A stretch of DNA of 64,000 nucleotides. Source: Dendrobium chrysotoxum (lineage: Eukaryota > Streptophyta > Magnoliopsida > Asparagales > Orchidaceae). The position numbers were made by a program, and so were the translations under genes. The notes under the pieces are model-generated. The model had not been told where the DNA came from. It searched no databases and saw only the letters and a program-made list of their open reading frames with translations. Of this stretch, positions 13,001 through 25,000 are shown piece by piece (position 1 is the first letter of the stretch; the number at the start of each line of letters is the position of its first letter). Where the stretch lies: positions 24,878,228 to 24,942,227 of the forward strand of contig CM034304.1 of NCBI GenBank assembly GCA_019925795.1. Direction: 5' to 3'.

Positions 13001-16000
13001 CATCTGCTCCCAAAGATGAACACGATTGCACAGAGCGATATCAGAAGAATTTTAGACCCTTTAGGCACAAGGGATATGGATCTTTGTTCCATCATGTCCA
13101 AACCAAAATATTCTAGGCAACAAATGAATTTTCAGAATCAAGCTTCACTACGACAGTACCATTGCCATACACAAAGGAAAGTTTATAGCTCAAGTCTACA
13201 AACAAGAATACTAAATTGACTTTACTTACATGTTCAGCCCCATAGCAAAAATGCCCACTATATGCATATTTATTATAGTAGCAACTCACAACTCATACCC
13301 TATAAGTCAACTTGATACCTACAATGCTTTCTACATGGCATGCTCAATGAAAAGGTATTTACCCAATTGCAAGATTTCGTTGATCCCAACTATCCAAATC
13401 ACATATGCTTTCCTCAAAAAGCTCTATATGAACTCAAACAAATACCAAGACAATGAGTTGCTACACTACAACACCAACAACATCAAGCCTTTATCCCACT
13501 ATATGGGGTCGGCTACATGAATCCTTTTTCTCCATTGTGCCCTATTAAAAGTTAAATTCTCATTTAGTTACTACACTATTAACTCAAAAAAATTTGGCTT
13601 TCAAACAAGCTGTGTTGATCATTCTCTCATGATTTACAATCAAAGCAAATCAATCATTTTTATTCTAATATACATCAATGACCTTTTGCTTACCAAAAAC
13701 GAGCCTATAGCCATCAGCAGGTTACTTTAAACTCTTCAACAGCAATTTCACATTAGGAACCTTGGAGACATTTCCCATTTCCATACAAATAAAAGAGTCT
13801 CCTACTGAACTCTACCTAAGCTAATCTCACCATGATTTAGAACTTCTACACAGCTCCAGCATGGAAACTTGGAAACTCATACAAACCTCTACCACAACAA
13901 CGAACTTCCTCATTGCTAACCCAAAAGCCAACTTTCACAATCCAAAACTCTACAGGCATCTAGTAGGCTCTCTCTAATATCTCACTATCACATGACAAGA
14001 CATCGCCTTTGTCATCAACAGAGCTTATCAACACCTGCACAAGCTCCTCAATACTCACTTTCAGTGGCTCAAATGTCTCCGCCACTATATTCAAGGCATC
14101 ATCAATCTCAGCTTAACCATCAACATAGGCAAACATCACGTGCATGCCTACTCAGACACCAACTGGGCTGATGACACTATCTACCACAAATAAACAATAC
14201 GCTATTACACGTTTTTGGGAAACTTATGTCATGTTTTATGAAAAAAATAGCCAACTGTAGCACGATTTTCCATAAAAAACTAAATACTATGGTCTGGTTA
14301 TTACCACTACCAACATTTATACGACTCCGCTGACTACTCAAAGAATTTCAAATTCCACTTCAACATTCTACACAACGGAGCCGACTACTCAAAAGAATTT
14401 CAAATTCCACTTCAGCATTCTACAAAACTCTATTCTGACAATACCTCAAACTTTGCAATTGCTAACAAACTTTCATGTTTGCACGAAACATATAGAATTA
14501 GACTACCATTTCACCCGCAATTGCATCAAAGCCCACACCATCACCATACATCAGATATGGCTTCTCAAGAGCAGTTAACAAACATTTTCACTGAATCGCT
14601 ACCCATCCCTTGCTTTCAAAAACTTAGAACCAAGTTGATGCACCAAAACAAGAACATCAACCTGCGGGGAGATGATAACAGCACAATACTGTCATAGCAG
14701 TAGCCGCCGCTTCTCCTCCAGCCATTAATCTGTAACAGTCTAGTTAATCACAACCATTTATTCTTAACCACGTCTGTTATTGCATCAAAAATGTTCCCCA
14801 GCACAACTTATATGGAACACAACTTATATCAACATCATGGTAATAGGTTGTAATGAAGAAGAATGATATGTCACTGTAACATCTATGATAGGAAATACTT
14901 GAGTTCGCAAGTAATCCTATTGGATTTACTTGAGTTCGCAAGCAAACCTAAACAAAATTGATAAAAACAGCGAGAAAACACAAGAAATCTGAGCAAATCA
15001 AACTAGGAACGATAGATTGCGTCTTGGAAATAAAGCAAAGCAAACTCAAAAGCAAGATACAAGAAATCCTCAATTCGAGAGGAGGATCGTCTCTCCCAAA
15101 TCTCTAGACAAGATGGTCTAGAGCCCAAGCCTCCAAGAAACCCTAATTTCAGTCAATCAAAACATAAAAATTCCCTAATCCTTCTCATCCCCTTTAATAC
15201 AAGAAGTTTCCTAATACAATTTCCCCCCAAAACCCCTAGCCGCCCCCTCCTCATTCAAAATCAAATTGCATTAATCAAGGTGGGGTCCACCTTGTGGGTG
15301 GACAAAGGGAGGGAGGCGGAACCTGTCCGCCTCCTATAGACTTGAGCCGGCCCCCTTTGGGCCGGCTAGGCCGGTTCCTGGTGAACCGGCCTAACAATCT
15401 ACTATTCACTTCGTTTACTGCATCTATGTTTTCTAATATTTCTACACGTGATTAAGGAAGCATCTACTCCCCTTGTAAAAAGAATATATTTTTTTGAATA
15501 CAGACAAAATTTGCAGCACGGCAAAGTGAAATGAGAGTTTTCACATTAGGCAAACAAACTGGAAGGATGAAATATGAAAAATGATAAGTGTCAATGACGC
15601 CAATAGTAATAGAACTATGTAAACTTGGCAAAGTTAAACAAAATCATATAGACATGAGGACAAAGGTAGACGAACAGTAAAAACACCAAGTTAACAACAA
15701 AGTTTAATTGGCAGACAATATACTGGACTGTGATTAACCTCATTTCTCATGTAGACATTCCATGCATGTAGGGTTCCATCTCCAGATCCTGTATGTTGCA
15801 GTTTCAAAAGCAGTCATTATGCTATAAACATAGCTACAATAAAAATAACTGATGGGAAGACAAAATGTAAAGACATACATAGGGCCATCCAAATTTTGGA
15901 AATTAGCCCTTGAACAAAGGAGAAATTCTTAAATAGACTAGAAACAGAACCTTACTATTTCAAAAGCCACTTGAACCAAGATAATATTGATATACCTGTA

Positions 16001-19000
16001 ACTAGGTCAGCATTAATCCACAGAACAGTTATATACACGTTCTTACCCTTACAAAGCTTGCAAAAGTGAATATATTAGATCATTTCTAAAAGGAAAAAAC
16101 CATCTTTGTCGTTCTAGTAGCATACACCATGGACACATTAATGCATAGGGCGAAACAAACAGCTACATGAACACATGATTTTGAACACAACTAGTGACTC
16201 GAATCTGCTCGAGCAGAGATAGGACATGGAATACACTAGACATATCTACATGTATATAAATAATTTTCTTTTTTTCTTTTTTTTTTTTGGTTTTTAACAG
16301 GGAAAGGAATGAAACGAGAGGAGGATCCTGTGCGGCAATGTGATTCATAAAATCTAATAGAATCTATGTGAAAGAGCAAAGAGTAGAATACATCCAGGCA
16401 AAGATTAAACAAAGAAGTTAAAAAAAAGGACCTGGATAACTAGAATCAACAATAATAACAACTTACAAACGAGGATATTAATTAGCAAAGCTGAACCCAG
16501 CTAATTTAAAAAGAGCTAATGTTGAAGAGAGGGAGAGGTGGAACTGGATGTGGGCTCTAGAAAGCAGATCAAAGAATGAATACATTACACAATTCATGGT
16601 TATTTCAACCATTGATGAATTTGCATAATTGTCAGAAAATATTGCCAAATCGCCAAGCATTTGGTCAGTCGTGACGCAACCACAATGGACATCAAATTAA
16701 GGAGGCAATAAATTTACCTCGAAAACAAACCCCAAGTTAACTAGTAAAGAAAGCATGTTACTTAGTAGCTTATTTGTTCAAGGACGTTGCTTATGCTATC
16801 TCATGATTACTTCTTAGAACACCCTTCAACAGAAACTCTTTTCAGTTTGACAAAGCCAAAAATTAGTACTCAGAATGATAAATAATAATTTTCTACACAA
16901 AGCAACTTTCAAACATCACAAGAAAAGTAAATCACATCATCTGAAAGTACCACTATTTCATAAACAAGAGAATTCAGAATACACAGTTAAAAGTGTAAAA
17001 ATATCTTTGGAAACAAGAAAAAGCAAGTAGGAATGATAAATTGATTAGAATCTATACGAATAAAGGAGATGGACGTAGCAAATGAACAAAAAGTATAGAA
17101 TAGTTCATATAATTTGAGAGTTCAGAGTTTATACGTCCATGTAGTGGGGATACAAAATGATTCTGGAACAGTTTGGAGCCAAATTATGCTAATCATAATC
17201 ATCTAAGTTACGCAAAAAGTACATAAAAATATTTACGAAGAGATATACCTGAAACAACATATTTTCCATCTGGAGTAAAAGTAGACTCAGTTGTTGTATT
17301 AAGAGATGGTTCTAAATTGAATCCACAACGCTGCGTAAGATAATAAAGAAAATTAGGGTACATAGCTGGAGAACGAGCCAAGACCCTATTAATTATTTCA
17401 ACAAGTATTAAAGATTCCAAGCTATTAATATAGAGAACTAACCTTATCTCCACAGTAAGCATCCAGAACATAGACATTGTTGCTTGTTGTTGTTAAAAGC
17501 ATGGACTTTCCATCATTACTAAATTTGATATCACAGACTTCAGCTGTGTCTCCACCCACAAGAAAGGTGTCAAAGGGACCCTGATACAGAGCCAAAATAA
17601 GAAATCCTTACAAGTAAATGGCCCATACATTTTCCTTACAAAGAGTACACCTTGTCATAAGATCGTGAATCAAACAATTTTATAGCACCCCCTTCCATTG
17701 CAACAGCAAAAACAAGGCCCTGTTGATCATATGCAACAGCTGGCCTACCACGCAACCGCAATATTCCCTGGCGACTAAAAAAGGTAGTCGTGAATAAAAT
17801 CAGCTAGCATAAACTTAATTTCTGCCAAACTTATTGTACTTAATAATATATTGGGATTTTTACATACATAACACTTAATATTATTAAAAATACATATTCA
17901 ACATCTAAATTATTATATTTACTAATATACCACCTAAAACATACATTTCTCTCAATTCTACCATTCCGTTTAAGCCCCATCAGAAATCCGGTGTGGCGTC
18001 GTCTTCCATTCGTTCACGCGCGACTGTCTTCCCAGCCTCATACAATTCAACGAGATGGGGTTGGCCGGTAGAACAAGAGCAACAGCGGCCATGGAGATGT
18101 CTCCGGCAATCTGGAGCCGATGACGGTGATGCGACCATCCGTCAGAAATCTCGCGTGCCGCCACTTCCCTCGTCACTTCAAAATGGCATGACCAGCCGAC
18201 CATTCACCACTTACCGAGTTTGGGAGTCCAATTTTTTCATAGTTTATACGGACCAAGGAATTTTTACCTCTTTTGTTTCCGTCGCTTTCTGAGCTCTCCA
18301 CGTCGAGCTTGGCAGCGGGATCATTGCTCAGCTCATCACCTACCCGTTGCAAACTATATCATCTTTCTAAACCCATAAACTCTCGATCTCTCTATTTCTT
18401 TGTGGAATCTCTTGCCGTGCAGTGTTATGCTAGTTATGAGATCTAAATTCTATTTATTATTATATATCTTCACTCTTCCTACATGCCCATACATAAGCAC
18501 CAATATTTAGACAATAAAACACAAAAATTTGTCCTTTAACTTTATATCAAAGAACATCCCTGTTTCCCATCCCAATGGAACCAGATTAAAATCAGCAGAG
18601 CGTGGCTTTCCTTTGAGCACCAGAGACTGAATGCAGTGGAAGCGACCGATAGCGTGGGCTAGGTTGACTGCGTAACAGTTGCCAGTGAACAGGAGCTGGG
18701 GAGATAGATCTTGTAACTGTGAGGAGAAGGAGAAGGGTAGGAAATTATAACCTCAAAAAGCGGGCTGAATCGAAGCAAAAATAGCTCGTGGCAAGTCGTC
18801 CCTTCTAGGCAGACGACGACGTCACCGCGGCGGTGGAGATCGGAGATGCGAGCGACGTCTGTGGCATGGTTGCGGGTGAGGGGGCGTTGGGAATCGGCTG
18901 ACGGAATATTACGGAGTGGCATTACAAATGTTAGGAAGTGATTTTAGGTGGTATATTAGTAAATACAAAAGTTTAGGTGTTGAATATGTATTTATAGTAG

Positions 19001-22000
19001 TTTGAGGTGTTATGTATGTAAAAATCCCTAATATATTTTACAATTCTAATACAAAACTTTAACATCGAGGAACTCTGACCTGACAAGCATTCACCCGGAG
19101 ATCCCAAATTCTAACACTGTGGTCAAGAGAACCTGACATAAAACTGTCATTGATAGGAGACATGCAAAGGGAGACAACTCTACAATCAACATGCAAAAGA
19201 ATATGTTATAGACAGAAAGAATTTAAAAATACATTTGTAAATCAATGTCTCCAAATAGTAAAGACTCAACACCTTTTTTTATGCCCCTTGAAGTAGCGCA
19301 GACACCGATTGTCATACATAGAAAGGTATCTCAATGATTCTGATAATAAATAATTGGACATTAACTATTGTCTATGTTGATGATTCTTAATATATAATTG
19401 CATAGTAATTATTGTCATAAATAGAAAGGCATATCAATGATTCGGACAATAAATACTTGCACGCTAATTAATTTATGTTGCAAGCTTTAAAATCATACTG
19501 AGAAAAACAAAGGGTGATATCAAGAAATCAACCATTTGTAGACTCCAAATTGTATCTTGACGAACATATAATGGAACTTGGATGATGTGTGAAGCAGATT
19601 CTGTCAGTGCCATGTTTCTTATGATACATTGTCTTCAACAATCTGCAGACAAGTTCATTCATTCTATCACAAGTTGGGATGAAAGTAAAAGAGGTAATGA
19701 TAACACAATATTTCATTATAGGCCTGAGTCCCTCACCAGGTTATAACTTACAAGCGCCATGATGAAACTAATTCTTTAACAAAATGGGAAAGCTTGTTTA
19801 CTTCAACAACAAGTGACATCTTAGACATACAAAAAAATAAAAAAAAGGTCATTGCCTTCATAAGATGGGTATTCCTTCAAAGCTCAAAGTGGATATCAAA
19901 GTGAGGATTTGAAAAATGCGGAAATATGTTTTGCTAGTGAAGTTACGCAGCAGGGGAAAAGAACAATTTAATCAAACCAATAGATTTTAGCGCAGAGGTC
20001 TGATAAAAGTCAAAATAAAAAGAAAATATTTATCTCTGTGCAAACTGAAGCAAGCTGCATATATTTTGCAAAGCAATAAGAACGGGTACAGAAAACATTA
20101 CTTGTCAGTCATAAAAGTTGACAATTTAGATGATGTTGTTAAAAAATACTACTGTATTTAATTGCATTGGTTTAAGTACAATTACCCATTTTAAAATTGC
20201 TGAAATATTATGCAATAGCCCAAGCTTCCATAAACTGGATAAGCCCTTTAAATCTTATCAACTGGCAAGTAGTAGCCGAGTTTTTACATGGCAGCAGGAA
20301 ATATTTGGACAGAAACTCGATTAAAAAAGAAAATATAACGAGGTATTAACATTAAAAAAAAAAAATCAATATTGACAATATGCTTACATGGCATCTACAA
20401 TATTATAGAGGCGCACTGAATCATCTTCACTAGCAGTGACCAGTAAATCTTCTTTACGATGAAAATCAAGAGAAGTGATGCTCCCTCCCTGGAAAATAGA
20501 TTGAGGAAAGATGCAGTCAAATGCTACAAGAACGAGATAAAAAGCACATAGGAATTCTAAGTTGTGAAAACCGGACCAAACAACTAATCGGAATATAGAG
20601 AGGTTCAATGGTTTGACCGGGATCGATCCAAGGTTAAACCGAATGACTATTTATAGGTTAAATCGAATGACTAATAAATATCAAAATTATTTAAATATCA
20701 TCTAAATAATATAATAATGATAAAATAATTATGCAATAATATAAATTGGGGGCTAAAAAATAAATAATATTCATACATAAATAATATATTCTATAATTTT
20801 AAATTTAAGCACATTCTATCTTTAAATTTAATTCATATTTAATATAAAATTAGTTTACATAAAAGTTTATAAATTTAATATAAATAATTTCTAATTTATG
20901 TTATAGATTTAGATACAATTTATAAACATAAATTTTATACAAAATTTATGTTATAAAATTACATCTATAAATTCAAGTTATCTCATTTATTATTAAAAAA
21001 TAAATAAATTTTATTTTTTTATATTATATAATTAAATAAATAAATAATTAAATAAATAATTAACTTAAATGTTATCAACTAAAAATTAAACATTATTCAC
21101 ATTATAAAATTTTAATTAAAAAATGTGTAAAAATATATAGTGTATATGTAGTAAATTTGAAAACTTCACCTTGACTTTTTAGTCTCAAATCACTTAGGCA
21201 CTATATGTTCGCATTATTTATATTGCTCTTTGGATTCATATGAGCAAAGAAGTCACATGGAGTGATGAGGCCATGTTAAAAAACAAAGTTAATACTTATT
21301 TAATAAATAATTAATATAAAATTTAATACATATTTTAAAGTAAAAAATAAATTAAATTTAAATTAATTAATTTAATAATATACTAGCTTGTTTTAAATTT
21401 TAATTATTTCATATAAAATAAACAAACCGGTTCTTGAAAACCGGCATCGGTTCACCGGTTAACCGGTCGAACCGCCGTTTTGGACCGGTAATAACTGGTT
21501 CGTTGCGAAACCAATTTTGGGAGTGAAATGGACCGGCTAGCAGACTGGTTCACAGTTCAACCGGTTGAACCGGCCAGTCCAATCTGCTTTTTAAAACATT
21601 GTATGAATTATGATTTTTTTTAAAAAAAAAACTTGGTGGTGGAATAAGATACAAAAGGTTAATCTAAGTTTATTATGGTAAAAGACATACTAAGACATAA
21701 AATAATTATAAAAATGCTGGAGATACTACAAAGAGAGTAGCATACAATGCAAGAACGATAGCTCTTATTATTTATATAATAGGCTAGATACCAAGAAAAG
21801 AAAAAAAGGATAAAGGTAAAAAAGCCGAGTTAAAAGATAATAGATCTAGAAATTTGATAGAAGTATATGCATTAAAATAGAGAAAATAATGTTTCACTTA
21901 AAGATGAAAATGTCACTTTAAAAGCTACTAAATGAGAATTTCAAGAACAAAAGCATAATAAACATAATAATGAGATATGTTATAGATTGATCCAAGAAAA

Positions 22001-25000
22001 TTTTAAATCAACTTTAAATAAGGCACAAAGCAAAAGCTTAAGTCCATACATGATGCCCATTAATATTTAGAGACCAATGAGTATTATTGGAGCAATATGG
22101 TTAAAAATTATTTGCAATGAGATTTCATCAACATAAAAGATGTCAAATGATTCAAGAAGCATTATTTTGGGGTATTCAAGAACAAAGGAGGATTAATAAA
22201 GATTTTTAGGATTGTGATAATTATAAGGGAATTAAAGCTATCATACAATGAAGTTATGATATATTAATGGTACAAAGACTAAAAAAACTTACATCAATAT
22301 TAAAATAAATTTGGTTTTCGAGAAGGAATATCCAAAATAAAGGTAATATTTTGTGCTAAGATAATAAATGAAAAAAATATAAAGACAAAGAAAGGATCAT
22401 CATAAATCTTTTTATTAATGGTAATATTCGAATGATTACAAATAGAATTGATTTAGTGCACAATACAATAACAACAAGCCTTTATCCCAAGATATGCAGT
22501 TAGCTACATGAATCTTTCTTTTCTATTGTGTCGTATTAAGAATCAATTTCTCATTTAAATATAATAAAAAGGTAATTCCTAATATTTTCTAACCTTTAGA
22601 TATATCTCTACCTTTCTTAACATAAATCGGATTAAATACATCTACTCTCCTAATAGAGTCATCGGGAAGCCGACATTTCAAGTGACCAAACTATCTATAA
22701 GATGACTCTCTCCAATCTTATCTGCCACTAGAGCTGCTCCAACCTTTTCATGCAAATACTCGTTTTGCATTTTATCTCTAAGTGTAAAGCCAGTCATCCA
22801 CCTGAGCATCCTCATCTCTGCAACACTCAATTTAATTTTATGTTTCTCTTTTAATTGCCATTCTGCCTCATAAAGCATTGCAGGTCTCACGACCATCCTA
22901 TAAAATTTTTCCTCTAGTTTTAGAGGAACTTTTCTATCACACAACAAGTTCGATGCGTTCCTCCGCTTCAACTATTCAACTTGAATTCTAGTAATAATAT
23001 CCCCATCTATTTCACCATCCCTTTAAACAATAGACCTGAGATACCTAAAACGAACACTCTTTTAATGACTTGATCACCCACTGTCACAATCTCACTACTA
23101 AATATATTACTACTAAAATTTAATTTTAGATCTACTCAAACGAAAACCTTTAGATTCTAAGGTTGACCTCCATAATTCAAGTTTTTCATCACCTCCCTCT
23201 CTATTATTATCAACAAGAATAATATCATCAGCAAAAAGCATACATCAAGGTACATCCTCTTCCAAATGTACAGTAAAAACATTCATGACTAAAGCAAAAA
23301 GATATGAGCTTAAAGCTGATCCTTGATGTAAACCAACTGAAATAGGAAAATATTTGATTAAACCGTCTTTTGTTTGAACACATGTAACAGCTCTGGTATT
23401 CATCTCCTTAATGGCTTGAATATAAGCATTATTAACTCCTTTCTTTTCTAGAACTCTCCAAAGCACTTCTCTTGAAACTTTATCATATAGTTTCTCTAAA
23501 TCAATAAATATCATATGTAGATCATCCTTACTCTCTCTATACTACTACATCAAACCTCTCAACAAATGTATAGCTTCCATCACATCATAGCCTATGCTCA
23601 ATTACTCTCTCCCATAACTTTAATGTATAATACATTAACTTAACTCCTCTATAATTCGCATACTTTTATGCATCACCTTTATTTTTAAAAATAAGACAAA
23701 CACACTCTTTTTCCACTAGTTGGCATCTGTTTAGTCTTTAAAATAATATTAAAAAGTTTAGTAATCCAAAAAATCCTTAATCTTCTAATCATTTCCACAC
23801 ATCTATTGAAATATCAAGTCTTACTGTTTTTCCACATTTTATTTTTTTGAAGCCTCTCCAACTTCGATTTTACTAATACGACGATAAAAATAAAAAATAC
23901 TATTTTCGTTTGGGGTGCTAGGATCATTAAAACTAATTATATTCTCACAATCTTCATTGAAAAATTTATCGAAATATTTCAAACACCTATATTGAATATC
24001 ATCTTCTAAGAAAAGAACTTTTCTCATATTCATCCTTAATACACTTCACTTGAACTAAATCCTTACTTTTCCTTTCTCTTTTCATAACTAACTTATACAT
24101 ACATCTTTCGTCGTCTTTAATATCTAATTTATTATATAAATTACTAAAATCTAAATTCCTAGCATCTCATATTACTTTCTTAAACTCTATATGGTCCCCT
24201 CAATATTTTTTTCAATTTTTTTAGCTTTTATATTTAGATCAATTTTTTATAACAAAACTTCCTATTTTTTATCTTTTCTTGCATATTTTAATCCCCCCCC
24301 TAATTATTTTTATGATTATGAGCTTTTTCTTTTGATTCTTCAAGCACATATTTTAAAACATTCTTAATATCACTAGTTACGTTATCCCATGTAACATTAG
24401 CTTCCTCATGAACAACAAAAATCTTAGGATCTTAAATATTACTCTTATAAATATTTTCATTAACGCTCTTTAAATGCCCCCATCTAATATTTGGATAATA
24501 TTTTACTTTGTTTTTTTTATTTTTCACTCTTTTATCTTAATATCTAAAACTAATAAGCGATGCTAGGTACATAAATTTTCACTTAAAATTACCTTACAAT
24601 CTTTGCAATCTAAACAATCTATTTTTCTTATAAAAAATCAATTTGAGTTTATTATGTGATTCTCATAAGTGTTGAGATGCTGCTCTCTTTTCTTAAATAA
24701 AATATTAGCAATTACAAAATCATAAGCTAGAGCAAAATTTAATATGATCTTACAACATTTATTAGTCGCTCAAAACCCATAGCCACCATTATTTAAATCT
24801 CCTCCAATAAAAACTTTTTTTAAAGAGATATCATTTATATTAATTCTTCTAAGTCATTCTTAAATTTTAATTCTGAACAAATATCCAAACCTACTTGATG
24901 AGTAAAAGCAATTATAATATTAATAATCTTAACATCAACAACAAATTTTAAGGCTATAATTCAATTTCTAATTCTATTAATTTCTATAATATTATCCTTC

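Larger units (their letters stand above)
4620..15446 (+). mobile_element. old Ty1/copia retrotransposon, split by nested insertions
   Basis: A decayed plus-strand copia element in intron 9, antisense to the host gene. Order: partial 5' LTR, gag zinc knuckle, protease/pre-integrase, integrase, RT, RNase H, 3' LTR. It has been interrupted by a younger copia (5949-11992, 5-bp TSD), an RTE 3' fragment (13468-13565) and a solo LTR (14886-15396). Frameshifts and stops are frequent, so it cannot be coding-competent. Its 5' boundary is uncertain. Confidence 0.75.
17853..19029. mobile_element. Pack-MULE with captured gene fragments
   Basis: A 1177-bp element in intron 5 with long terminal inverted repeats of about 87 bp (GGGATTTTTACATACATAAC inward on each side). 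A perfect 9-bp duplication, TAATATATT (17844-17852 and 19030-19038), is the Mutator signature. There is no transposase. Its GC-richer interior holds pieces of at least two unrelated host genes in opposite orientation (a carrier-protein fragment on plus, an acyltransferase fragment on minus), plus a GC-rich segment at 17985-18200 of unknown source. Confidence 0.9.

Noticed and set aside
17993..18922. Independent small genes inside intron 5
   Set aside because: They lie between MULE terminal repeats and are truncated gene fragments.
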